Below are positions 43,942-54,234 of a stretch of 64,000 nt of DNA, one piece after another. The stretch comes from Janthinobacterium sp. Lineage in GTDB: Bacteria; Pseudomonadota; Gammaproteobacteria; Burkholderiales; Chitinibacteraceae. The notes below the pieces were generated by a model. That model was given only the letters and a program-made list of their open reading frames with translations, was not told the origin of the DNA and did not search any database. The stretch covers positions 1-64,000 of the forward strand of contig JANYCY010000052.1 in NCBI GenBank assembly GCA_025360045.1. Direction: 5' to 3'. How positions within the stretch are numbered: the stretch's first letter is position 1; each line of letters opens with the position of its first letter. The position numbers were made by a program, and so were the translations under genes.

Positions 43942-44097
43942 CAATCCTATCAACTTAAGCTTATTGCATTGGGTGTGTTGGCATTTATAGGGTGTACAAC
44001 GACGTAGTCGTTGCGCACCGAAAGCGGTGCGCAAGAAAAACGACTTGCACACCCTATATAAAACCAACCATGTTTTGACCTTAAGTTGATAGGATTG
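43942..44097. mobile_element. 156-bp MITE-like element with 18-bp TIRs and 10-bp direct repeats
   Basis: Perfect inverted ends CAATCCTATCAACTTAAG / CTTAAGTTGATAGGATTG, immediately flanked by the direct repeat CCTCTTACCT (43932-43941 and 44098-44107). A family R2 repeat sits inside (43986-44058). A lone similar end, CAATCCTATCAACT, occurs near 63627. Non-coding. Confidence 0.85.
43986..44058. repeat. Inverted repeat element (family R2) nested in the MITE
   Basis: TATAGGGTGTACAACGACG to TTGCACACCCTATA, in the opposite orientation to the 4021 copy. It lies wholly inside the 156-bp element, so it was either inserted into it or is its cargo. Confidence 0.8.
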
Positions 44098-44173
44098 CCT
44101 CTTACCTAAGCCACACTCTGCCCTATAAAATAACGCGCACCCCGCAAATACTTAAAATAATCGACAGCCCAAC

Positions 44174-44200
44174 TAAAGCTTCCAGTATAAATGTCGATAT
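44174..44200 (+). promoter_or_regulatory. Sigma-28 (FliA) promoter of the flagellin gene
   Basis: TAAA, 15 bp, then GTCGATAT, matching TAAA-N15-GCCGATAA at 10 of 12 positions. The predicted transcript would start near 44206, at the edge of the leader hairpin. Confidence 0.75.
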
Positions 44201-44205
44201 AGTAG

Positions 44206-44236
44206 TCCTGAGGCAAGCTTAGCCATAAGCTCAGGA
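44206..44236 (+). promoter_or_regulatory. Leader hairpin covering the flagellin ribosome binding site
   Basis: The inner stem AGCTTA-GCCA-TAAGCT continues, across an AGGCA bulge, into the outer pair TCCTG / CAGGA. The CAGGA is the only Shine-Dalgarno-like sequence and abuts the TTG start. The structure should limit translation initiation. Confidence 0.65.
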
Positions 44237-45859
44237 TTGGCCTTGCAAATCATCAATACCAATGTGGCTTCGCTGATGGTGCAGCGAAACCTCGAAAAAA
44301 CGCAAAATGCGCTGAATACCTCTCTTCAGCGTTTATCATCCGGCTTGCGTATCAATAGCGCCAAAGATGATCCAGCTGGACTATTAATTTCAGAAAGAAT
44401 GACCGCCAAAATCCGGGGCTTAACGCAGGCCAAGCGCAATGCCAACGACGCGATTTCGATGGCGCAAACCGGCGAAGGCGCGCTCACTCAGCAGATCGAT
44501 ATTTTGCAGCGCATACGAGAATTGGCGGTGCAATCGGCCAATACCACTAACTCGGCATCGGATCGGCGGGCGATGAATGCCGAAGTCACTCAGCTCGTCG
44601 ACGAGCTAGACCGTATTGCCAAAGACACCGAATTTAACGGGCAAAAATTATTCGATGGCTCCTCCCCCATGATGTCTTACCAAATTGGCGCCAATGCAGG
44701 GGACACGCTGAGTACCCGTTTAAGCAACTTACGAACAGATCAATACGGCGCTTACACCATCGGCAGCAGCAAGCCCACTTGGAGCGAGCCATCCACCGGC
44801 TCGTTAAGCTACACAGATGGCATGGCAGGCACGATCAGCACCGCCAGTGGCGCTGTTTTTAGCAGTGGCACGCTGCTGCTTAATGGCCGCAGTATCAGCT
44901 TAAATGAGGCCGATTCTGCCCGAACCATCGCGGCCAAAATCAATCAAGCCAACACCGGCGTCAATGCCAGCGCCCGCACTGAAACGATTTTATCGCTAGG
45001 CTCAGGCAGCTATGATTTAACTGTGGCATCAAAATCCAATAACTTTAGTAGCGTTAATTTTAATGTGGTGGATGCTAATAACAACGGCGTGATTGATCGC
45101 GATGAATACGCCAGCGCCATCAACGCCTTTAATGCTAAATCATCGAAGACCGGCGTTTTAGCTCAGCTTACCGAGTTCAAAAACACCAGCGGCGGCGCAG
45201 CACTAGGGATTAAATTAAGCAATAACGATGGCAATCATATTGTGCTGGCATCCAACTCTGGAGCGGCCAGCGGCTTTGGCGGCGCGGTCTCGATCTGGAA
45301 TTACGACCCCGCCACCTCCTTTGGCAATAGCCCGCAGATGGTCGAATCCTTACTCGGGAGCGCGCCTTATCTATTATCCAGCTCAGGCAGTGTCAGCTTT
45401 GCTGGGCAAGTGGCTTTAAATAGCAACACGGCTTATTCATTACAGACCGATAGCACGCTTTCGATCAGAAATGGCGTGTTTTATAACGGTGGCAGCAGCG
45501 GCACGCTTACCCCTGCTAGCAGCCTCAGCCCTAGCCTTAATTCTGTTGCCGATCTGGATGTGTCCACCGTCCACAACGCAAATATGGCGATGATTATTGC
45601 AGACAAAGCCCTCGACACGCTCAACCAGCAGCGATCTAGTCTAGGTGCATTTCAGAGCAGAATCGCCTTTACCATCGCCTATATCGACAACAGCATAGAA
45701 ACCACCAGCGCCGCCCGCAGCCGCATTTTGGACGCCGATATGGCTGCAGAAATGGCCTCGCTGGCCCGCTCGCAAATCTTGCTGCAAGTTGGCCACGCCA
45801 TGCTTGCTGCAGCTAATGCCATGCCTAACTTGGTGTTGAGCTTATTAAAAGGATTGTAA
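44237..45859 (+). CDS. fliC: Flagellin with an EF-hand-like loop in the variable domain
   Basis: 540-aa filament protein. Conserved D0/D1 ends are clear: MALQIINTNVASLMVQRNL...RLSSGLRINSAKDDPAGL and RSRILDADMAAEMASLARSQ...NLVLSLLKGL. The central variable domain (about residues 170-450) contains DANNNGVIDRDE at 279-290, a perfect 12-residue EF-hand calcium loop. It starts with TTG, at 44237 or possibly 44243. Expression appears sigma-28 dependent. It is a lone flagellin, with no cap or chaperone gene adjacent. Confidence 0.92.
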   Translation: MALQIINTNVASLMVQRNLEKTQNALNTSLQRLSSGLRINSAKDDPAGLLISERMTAKIRGLTQAKRNANDAISMAQTGEGALTQQIDILQRIRELAVQSANTTNSASDRRAMNAEVTQLVDELDRIAKDTEFNGQKLFDGSSPMMSYQIGANAGDTLSTRLSNLRTDQYGAYTIGSSKPTWSEPSTGSLSYTDGMAGTISTASGAVFSSGTLLLNGRSISLNEADSARTIAAKINQANTGVNASARTETILSLGSGSYDLTVASKSNNFSSVNFNVVDANNNGVIDRDEYASAINAFNAKSSKTGVLAQLTEFKNTSGGAALGIKLSNNDGNHIVLASNSGAASGFGGAVSIWNYDPATSFGNSPQMVESLLGSAPYLLSSSGSVSFAGQVALNSNTAYSLQTDSTLSIRNGVFYNGGSSGTLTPASSLSPSLNSVADLDVSTVHNANMAMIIADKALDTLNQQRSSLGAFQSRIAFTIAYIDNSIETTSAARSRILDADMAAEMASLARSQILLQVGHAMLAAANAMPNLVLSLLKGL

Positions 45860-45875
45860 TACTTACACGTACCGC

Positions 45876-47447
45876 TTACCGCTCTTGCTGCCCTGCACAG
45901 GGCGTGGATACTCCTACATGCAGCACACAATTTCGCCCTGCACGCTTGGCGGCGTAAAGCACTTGATCTGCTTCTGCTACTACGCTTTCTGGGGTATCAC
46001 CATGTAAAGGAAAGCTCGCCACACCAATGCTCACGGTGACTCTCAGCGCTTTACCCCCCGCCACAAACAAATAGCCTTCCACGCAAGCACGTATCCGCTC
46101 CGCCACCAACAAAGCGCCCTCAAGCTGCATTTTATAGAGGCACACCGCAAACTCTTCGCCACCATAGCGCGCGGCACAATCAATTGGACGAATGCACTCT
46201 TGCAAAAGACTTGCCACTCGGCGCAGCACTTCATCCCCTGCCTGATGCCCGTAATTGTCATTCACTTTTTTAAAGTAATCGACATCAATCATCAATACCG
46301 CTAACACACCCCCATCCACTCGACAATGGGCCATGTTTTGCTCCAAGAGGCGATAAAAAGCCACTTGATTGGCTAAGCCCGTAAGCGCATCCAGTTGAGA
46401 TTTTATTTTAAACAGATCCCGCTCACTTTCTGTTTGAGTTAGGCGAACATACACACGATCCACCACATACTTCGCAAAGAGCAGGCTAGCGCCACCAAAC
46501 ACGATCAAGGCCGCCAAAACCCTCAGCACAAACTGCTGCTGCTCCCGATGTTTTTCAGTGAAATTATTAACCACCACCCACTGCCCAACCGCTTGCCCTG
46601 CGGTATCACGCAATACCACTTCACTAAAATATAAGACTTCATGATCAATCGTTGCCTCAAAAACAGACTGCATCTGCCCACCTCCCGCAAAACGGGTATA
46701 GCGCAACAGATGTGGATTAATATGCGGTGTATTGCCTGCCAAGACCACATCGGGAAATTGCCCCCAATGAGGCACATGCCCCAGTCCGCGCATGCCATCT
46801 TCCCATTTAGCTTGATCCAAATATTTTTTTTCAATCAGCATAAATAAATTAAGGCCCGCTAGATCTTGTAAGGTGGATAAGGATTTATCTACCTCCATGC
46901 CGAGCTCTAAATACCCGAGCAAATGCTGCTGCTGATCACGCCAAGGCAAGACTACTCTTAAGGTGAACGAGCCTCTCACCCCAAGCTCAACCCCAGATGC
47001 CACCTTAGCTAAGCGCTGAGCGTCGATGGCTGTTTTGCGCTCCACAATATCTCCAAAACGATCAGGCTGATGTACCCGTAAAAAAATCTGTCGCTCAGGC
47101 GTCATAAAATACCAATGCGTTACATCATGATCGGCTCTTAAGCGCTTAAATAAATCTTGGCTGGCGGCCAATAAAGCAGGCCGATCTCGTCGTACAAAAG
47201 CATCTTGAAAGATCACATTTCCTTCTAAAACTTTCAGCAACGCACCTAATTTATCTGCATTACTTTCCACATTTAGCCGCATCGCACCTTCAACCGATAT
47301 GGGCATTTTTCTCAAGAATGCATTTTTATCACTCCGATCATGCAAATAGGTACTCATAAAAAAAATGGCAACCATCATCACTAGCGCCACGCAAAAGGGA
47401 ATAAGCAGCACCGCACGATAGAAATTAAGACTTTGCTTATTGAACAT
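45876..47447 (-). CDS. Membrane diguanylate cyclase (GGDEF)
   Basis: 523-aa enzyme making cyclic di-GMP. TM1 (residues about 10-32), a periplasmic Cache-like sensor (HWYFMTPERQIFLRVHQPDRFGD), TM2 near residues 315-335 (RVLAALIVFGGASLLFAKYVV), then a GGDEF domain. The active site is GGEEF and the inhibitory I-site RPID sits five residues before it, so it should be active and product-inhibited. AGGAA precedes the ATG. Converges with the flagellin gene. Confidence 0.93.
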   Translation of the reverse strand: MFNKQSLNFYRAVLLIPFCVALVMMVAIFFMSTYLHDRSDKNAFLRKMPISVEGAMRLNVESNADKLGALLKVLEGNVIFQDAFVRRDRPALLAASQDLFKRLRADHDVTHWYFMTPERQIFLRVHQPDRFGDIVERKTAIDAQRLAKVASGVELGVRGSFTLRVVLPWRDQQQHLLGYLELGMEVDKSLSTLQDLAGLNLFMLIEKKYLDQAKWEDGMRGLGHVPHWGQFPDVVLAGNTPHINPHLLRYTRFAGGGQMQSVFEATIDHEVLYFSEVVLRDTAGQAVGQWVVVNNFTEKHREQQQFVLRVLAALIVFGGASLLFAKYVVDRVYVRLTQTESERDLFKIKSQLDALTGLANQVAFYRLLEQNMAHCRVDGGVLAVLMIDVDYFKKVNDNYGHQAGDEVLRRVASLLQECIRPIDCAARYGGEEFAVCLYKMQLEGALLVAERIRACVEGYLFVAGGKALRVTVSIGVASFPLHGDTPESVVAEADQVLYAAKRAGRNCVLHVGVSTPCAGQQER

Positions 47448-47805
47448 TTCCTTCCCTTTCTACTTACTTGGAGATAACTACAACTACCCACTACGGTTTT
47501 TTCTGACTGAGACAAAAAAAAGTCATACAATCATGCGCATTCCCATTGGCATAAATACCGCAGTATTATTTACAATATATAGCTTACTTCAATTTAAATT
47601 ACACCCCCAACTACGTGCCACCTATAGGTAAAATAATCTCGAATTTAAAAAAAACACTTAAAGAAATTGTGTTAGCAATTAACAAACATCAAAGAAAATC
47701 ACCTATCTCAATTAAAAAAAATGCCAGTTCGCCACATTTCTTGATATCGCGCACATTTTAAATCGCTCCCCTATTTTATGATCGAGATGACATAAACTCC
47801 TGCGG
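47448..47805. other. AT-rich intergenic region with no gene recognised
   Basis: 358 bp between divergent diguanylate cyclase and pyrD genes. Markedly AT-rich with several A/T runs, and must contain both promoters. I see no clear operator, repeat or small gene. Confidence 0.5.
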
Positions 47806-48747
47806 ATGCCGACCATGCTCGACCTCTCAACCTTTTTTCTTGGCCGCCCCCTGACTGCGCCGTTGATGAACGCCTCCGGCGTTTGGTGCAACGTCACAAA
47901 CCAGCTCAATGCGCTCGCAAAGAGTGAAGCAGGTGCAATGGTCACTAAAAGCTGTACACTCTTACGCCGCGATGGTAATCCAGAACCCCGCTACCATACC
48001 CTTGCGATGGGCAGTATCAACTCAATGGGGCTACCCAATGAGGGCCACCACTATTATCTGGACTACGCCGAGCGCCATGATTACGAAAACAAACCCTTGT
48101 TTTTTTCTGTGGCGGGGCTGACGCTAGACGACAATCTAACCATGGTGGCACAGATTCAAGATGCCTATACGCCTGCGATTTTAGAGCTAAACCTCTCTTG
48201 CCCCAATGTGCCGGGCAAGGCACAAATTGGCTACGACTTTGAAGCCTTAGACGTCATTCTTTCAGAAATAAGCTCAGCCTATTCACGTCCATTTGGGGTG
48301 AAACTACCACCCTATTTTGACATTGCGCACTTTGATGAAGTGGCCGATATATTAAATCGCTATGATAAAGTTCAGTTTATCACCTGCATTAACTCTATCG
48401 GCAATGGATTAATGATTGATATCAATAGCGAAACCGTACTCATTAAACCTAAGCACGGCTTTGGTGGAATTGGCGGCGAATATGTATTGCCAACTGCATT
48501 AGCCAATGTCAATGCTTTTTATAGCCGCTGCCCAAATAAATCAATCATTGGCTGTGGTGGTGTGAGCACAGGTGAACATGTGTTTTTGCACTTATTAGCG
48601 GGTGCGGGAATAGTTCAAGTGGGCACAACATTATATGAAGAAGGCCCAGAAGTATTTACTAGATTGAAATCTGAGCTATCACAAATTATGGTAAAAAAAG
48701 GATATAAAACTATTCGGGAATTTCAAGGGAAATTAAAAACGATTTAA
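47806..48747 (+). CDS. pyrD: Dihydroorotate dehydrogenase, class 1A (fumarate-type)
   Basis: 313-aa FMN enzyme of pyrimidine synthesis, cytoplasmic. It parallels the Lactococcus class 1A enzyme closely: FMNASGVxC-like PLMNASGVWCN, GSINSMGLPN, ELNLSCPNVPGK (catalytic Cys), GVKLPPYFD, NSIGNGL and KPKHGFGGIGG. Class 1A enzymes use fumarate as electron acceptor, whereas most proteobacteria use the quinone-linked class 2. Start at 47806 or 47815. Not adjacent to other pyr genes. Confidence 0.9.
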   Translation: MPTMLDLSTFFLGRPLTAPLMNASGVWCNVTNQLNALAKSEAGAMVTKSCTLLRRDGNPEPRYHTLAMGSINSMGLPNEGHHYYLDYAERHDYENKPLFFSVAGLTLDDNLTMVAQIQDAYTPAILELNLSCPNVPGKAQIGYDFEALDVILSEISSAYSRPFGVKLPPYFDIAHFDEVADILNRYDKVQFITCINSIGNGLMIDINSETVLIKPKHGFGGIGGEYVLPTALANVNAFYSRCPNKSIIGCGGVSTGEHVFLHLLAGAGIVQVGTTLYEEGPEVFTRLKSELSQIMVKKGYKTIREFQGKLKTI

Positions 48748-48821
48748 GCGTTTTTACTAATCTATTTCCCTATTAGGCATAATATCCATTTACGCTACCC
48801 TCTTCCCCAGCGCATGATCAT

Positions 48822-48873
48822 CAACCACTGCAAATCTGCAGTGATTGATCATGGATGCACAGTTTCACTGTGC
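48822..48873 (+). promoter_or_regulatory. Two hairpins in the ansB leader
   Basis: The first, CAACCACTGCA-AATC-TGCAGTGATTG (48822-48847), has an 11-bp stem with one wobble. The second is GCACAGT-TTC-ACTGTGC (48857-48873), a perfect 7-bp stem. They stand just before the GGAGG ribosome binding site. No T-run, so a role in mRNA stability or control is only a guess. Confidence 0.55.
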
Positions 48874-48892
48874 TCCCGCTTGGAGGAATAGC

Positions 48893-49960
48893 ATGCTTAC
48901 TCAATGTGTTAAGACGGGGCTTACCCTTACTCTAATTTGTGCTGCCTTCGCTGCCAATGCAGCAGACAAGCTTCCAAATGTAACGATTCTCGCAACGGGC
49001 GGCACCATTGCAGGCACGGGTGCCACCAGCACTACTACCGTAGGCTATACCGCAGCCAAAATCGGCGTAGAGCGTTTGATTGAAGCCGTACCCGAGCTGC
49101 AAAAAGTGGCCCAAGTTAAAGGCGAGCAAGTTTTCCAAATCGCCAGCGAAAACATGAGTAACGAGCATTGGTTAAAGCTTGCCAAACGCGTCAATGAAGT
49201 ATTAAAACAATCTGATGTAGACGGTATCGTCATTACCCACGGCACCGATACCATCGAAGAAACCGCCTACTTCCTAAATCTAGTCGTTAAAAGCAAGAAG
49301 CCGGTAGTCATCGTTGGTGCGATGCGCCCAGCTACTGCCATTAGCGCAGATGGCCCGATCAATCTTTACAATGCAGTCGCTTTGGCTGGCAGCAAAGAAG
49401 CCATTGGCCAAGGTGTATTGGTCTCCTTGAATGATGAAATCCAAGGCGCACGCGATGTCACCAAAACCAATACCATGACCGGCAATACTTTCAGAGCGCC
49501 AGAGCTAGGCAGCTTGGGTTATATGGTATCGGGCCAAGCTAAGTTTTATCGCAGCAGCACTCGTAAGCACACCAGCGAAACCGAATTCGATGTAAGTAAG
49601 TTAGAAACCCTGCCAGCCGTGGATATTGCTTACGGCTCAGCCAATGCAAATACCCTAGCGATTGATGCCTTTGCGGCAGCTGGCGATGTAGGCATTATTT
49701 ATGCAGGCACAGGGGACGGCAGCTTATCCACCCCAGTTCGCGCCCGTCTTACTGAGCTACGCCAAAAAGGCATACACATTAATCGCTCATCCCGCGTGGG
49801 CAATGGCCCAACCGTACGTGGCGGCGAAAATGACGATGATAAAACCGACTTTACCGTTTCCGACACCCTCAGCCCACAAAAAGCGCGTATCCTGCTGATG
49901 CTGGCACTAACAAAAACTAAAGACAGTAAAGAAATTCAGCGGATGTTTTATACCTACTAA
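48893..49960 (+). CDS. ansB: L-asparaginase II, periplasmic
   Basis: 355-aa enzyme that converts asparagine to aspartate and ammonia. A signal peptide (LTLTLICAAFAANAA) is followed by the first catalytic Thr in ILATGGTIAGTG, the second in VITHGTDTIEETAYF, and the GAMRPATAISADGP stretch. Export marks it as type II. I start at the ATG at 48893 with GGAGG upstream; the ORF-track start lies in the leader hairpins. Followed by a strong terminator. Confidence 0.95.
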   Translation: MLTQCVKTGLTLTLICAAFAANAADKLPNVTILATGGTIAGTGATSTTTVGYTAAKIGVERLIEAVPELQKVAQVKGEQVFQIASENMSNEHWLKLAKRVNEVLKQSDVDGIVITHGTDTIEETAYFLNLVVKSKKPVVIVGAMRPATAISADGPINLYNAVALAGSKEAIGQGVLVSLNDEIQGARDVTKTNTMTGNTFRAPELGSLGYMVSGQAKFYRSSTRKHTSETEFDVSKLETLPAVDIAYGSANANTLAIDAFAAAGDVGIIYAGTGDGSLSTPVRARLTELRQKGIHINRSSRVGNGPTVRGGENDDDKTDFTVSDTLSPQKARILLMLALTKTKDSKEIQRMFYTY

Positions 49961-50059
49961 TCTAAGCGTTTAAGCAAGACGCTATCTGTAATATGCGAAA
50001 AATGACTTACTTGCAACTTAGCTTTTTTGAATAAAGTTAAATTATCATCATTTTTCAAA

Positions 50060-50090
50060 ATAAAATGCGGCCAGAATGGCCGCATTTTAT
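50060..50090. terminator. Rho-independent terminator after ansB
   Basis: ATAAAATGCGGCCA-GAA-TGGCCGCATTTTAT, a near-perfect stem with A-run and T-run sides. Confidence 0.88.
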
Positions 50091-50127
50091 TACAATAAAT
50101 AAATTAGAAAACCAAGTTAGAAAATCT

Positions 50128-50146
50128 GGGCTTTGTTGCACAAATC
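50128..50146. mobile_element. Solo insertion-sequence end (IS5-like)
   Basis: GGGCTTTGTTGCACAAATC looks like a terminal inverted repeat of the IS5 group. No matching opposite end and no transposase gene were found in the remaining 100 bp before astE, so this is a remnant at most. Confidence 0.4.
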
Positions 50147-50245
50147 AATTTAAGAACGAACCGCCCCAAAACCCAAACGGATTTACGCCACGCGCACCGT
50201 CACTGGTGTGCCCAATTGCGTGAAGCGATTTTAGTGGGTCCACAA

Positions 50246-51268
50246 TCAGCGTGAATAGCCCGTCGCGGGGACAATCACCAAAGCGGCCCGCTGCCCCACT
50301 TCAACATGAGGATTAGGAAAAATAAGCCGTGCACTGGCTTCATCCACCACATGCTTAATATCCGCGTCCTCGGCCAAGAGAGTGCCGATGGCTAGTGGCG
50401 TAAAGTTATCCATCTGGGCATCAATACGTAAGGCAAAGTCTTCACTCTGTTTTACGATCTCACGCGAGACTTTAAATAGACTGACATGTGCAGGCACGAC
50501 ATCGCAATCTGGCAGCTCGCCGCTGATCAAGCCTTCTAAATAAGCCTGCATTTTGCTCAAATCAACGTCGGTGTTCTGGCCAAAGGGCTTGGCTCGGCCC
50601 AGCTCTACCGTAAAGGCCGCTGCGCCACAATGCTGACTAGAGAAAAATGAAAAGGTGGTGGAGGTGGTCGACTGCAGCAGCACCGCATCCACACCGGCGC
50701 AAGCTAGGCGCGCCACTTGCAAAGGATCAAAATCACGCCCCTGCGGAGGCAGAGGGTAGATGGCAAATTTTTCAATTAAGGAGCCATGAATCGCAGTGTG
50801 TAAATCGTAATGCAGACGCGGCTTGCCGTCTTGTATCGATCTAGAAAAAAACCGCATCAGCTGCATTTCTAACATCGCGGCACGGCGAGCTTCCTCACCA
50901 TCATCTACATCAGGCAGGCGGCAAAATAGGCGATTCATATCTTGATCAATGCAGCGCACCCCCTGGCGCATCGCCTCAATATTGCCAAATATGCAGAGCA
51001 CGCGCGCACGCACTCTAAGCTGGCCCTCCAAAATCTGGCTAACAATTTGATCCAGCAGCTCAATCGGTGCGGTTTCATTACCATGAATGCCGCAGCTCAA
51101 CACCACATCCAGCTGTCTATCGCTTGGGTCTTTAGGCTCGAAGCGGATCACGCCTTCGTCCATCACCTGCACATGCGTGCCATTAGGCAGGCAATAGGGC
51201 AAGGCAATGCAAGTTTTGCCTGCTAAGGCTTGTGCTAAAAAAGATTGTTCTAAACAGGAGTTACTCAT
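50246..51268 (-). CDS. astE: Succinylglutamate desuccinylase
   Basis: 340-aa zinc carboxypeptidase-like enzyme for the last step of the arginine succinyltransferase pathway, releasing glutamate and succinate. Zinc ligands are in CGIHGNETAPIELL and HYDLHTAIHGS. Family stretches include RMxxGVRCIDQDMNRLF-like RQGVRCIDQDMNRLF and FTVELGRAKPFGQN. It is the distal gene of astADBE, about 157 bp after astB. Confidence 0.95.
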   Translation of the reverse strand: MSNSCLEQSFLAQALAGKTCIALPYCLPNGTHVQVMDEGVIRFEPKDPSDRQLDVVLSCGIHGNETAPIELLDQIVSQILEGQLRVRARVLCIFGNIEAMRQGVRCIDQDMNRLFCRLPDVDDGEEARRAAMLEMQLMRFFSRSIQDGKPRLHYDLHTAIHGSLIEKFAIYPLPPQGRDFDPLQVARLACAGVDAVLLQSTTSTTFSFFSSQHCGAAAFTVELGRAKPFGQNTDVDLSKMQAYLEGLISGELPDCDVVPAHVSLFKVSREIVKQSEDFALRIDAQMDNFTPLAIGTLLAEDADIKHVVDEASARLIFPNPHVEVGQRAALVIVPATGYSR

Positions 51269-51424
51269 TTTAGGTCTGGTCTTCTGGTGGCTGATTAGTC
51301 TAGCAGATGGCTGCAGTGGGCATGCCGCCTATAAATGCCCACGCATTCTGTCGCTCAAATCAAAGCTTTACGTAAGCAAAGCCAGAAATAAGAAAGGGCG
51401 CATCACGCGCCCCCACTGTCTATA

Positions 51425-52761
51425 TCAAACCAACTGGCAAGGGTAAATTGAGCCAAGATGTAAAATTTGCGTCAGCTCATCTAGCGCGGTACGTACTTCA
51501 ATAATCAGCTTAGGATCAGCTAAATCCGACTCGCTTAGGCGATCACGGTAATGCTGATCGACCCACGTATTTAACTTAGCAAATAGCGTGTCGTTCATCC
51601 AGATATGTGGATTCACCGCCGCCAGCTCTTGCTCTTTCAAAGCGACGCGTAAGCGTAAGCAGGCCGGGCCGCCGCCGTTTTGCATGCTTTGCTTTAAATC
51701 GAACACCATCAGCTCGGCAATCGGTCCATTGCTAGCCAACATGCCTTGCAAATAATCCCAAACGGCAGGCGTGGCGCGGCACTCATCCGGCACGACTAGA
51801 TTTTGTCGGCCATCGGCACGCGCCAACAATTGGCTATTAAAGAGGTAAGACTTCACTGCATCAGCCACGCTCACTTGCGCCAGCGGCACTTCAATCACTT
51901 GCAAACCACCACCCAGCTTTGCGTCTAGCTCGGCATAGACGGCCGCTTGGCGCAAAAAAGCCGTTTCATGGCTAAACAGCACATTTTGATTGCCAACCGA
52001 AATCACGTCATTGTGAAACACGCCCGCATCAATCACCGCAGGGTTTTGCTGAGCAAACACCATATGATCGGCGTTTAAGCCATGTAAGCGCGCAATCGCC
52101 TCTCCGGCTTCACGCGTTTGCCGAGCAGGGAATTTCTGCGGCTCAAGTTCACCAGCCCAGTGCTGGCGACCATAGACAAAAAACTCCACGCCGGTCTGGC
52201 CATAATCGTGACAAAAACGGGTGTGGTTTGCTGCGCCTTCATCACCAAACACGGCCTGCATAGGTAGCGCATCATGATGAGCAAAGACCGCATCGTTATT
52301 AAACATGGCTTTGAGCGTGCGGGTGGTTTGCCCATGCTCGATCGCGCGATGAAATTTATTTTGTAAATTAGCCGCGGTAAAGTGCACTCGCCCATCGCGT
52401 GTATCTGCTGAAGGGCTAACCGTCGCGGCATTGGCCGTCCACATACTGGATGCGGACGATACATTGGCAAGTAGGCCCGGCGTGGCTTTAGCCACTGCAG
52501 CTAAAACGCTGGCGTCATCCCCCACAAAGCCCAAGTCACGCAATAGACCAATGGCTGGGCGCTCTTGCGGCACAAATACGCCCTGCTTATAGCCCATATC
52601 GGCCAGCGCTTTCATTTTAGCAAGGCCTTGCTTGGCCGCTTCACGCGGGTTGGCGGCTTTATTGGCATTGGATGTGGAGGCCACATTGCCAAATGAATGG
52701 CCACCATAATGGTGGGTTGGGCCAACTAAACCATCAAAATTTGCTTCAAAACTAGTCGACA

Positions 52762-52762
<1 letters not shown>
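51425..52762 (-). CDS. astB: N-succinylarginine dihydrolase
   Basis: 445-aa enzyme of the pentein (amidinotransferase) fold that converts succinylarginine to succinylornithine, CO2 and ammonia. [18 protein letters not shown] at the N-terminus and [14 protein letters not shown] with the catalytic Cys near the C-terminus are diagnostic. Start at 52762, with AAGGA at good spacing; an ATG 3 bp upstream is also possible. The astD stop overlaps these codons, so translation is coupled. Confidence 0.96.

Positions 52763-54234
<1,472 letters not shown>

Noticed and set aside
48748-48892. FNR site before ansB (E. coli ansB is FNR-regulated)
   Set aside because: TGATC motifs occur, but none has the TTGAT-N4-ATCAA spacing; they belong to the hairpin arms.
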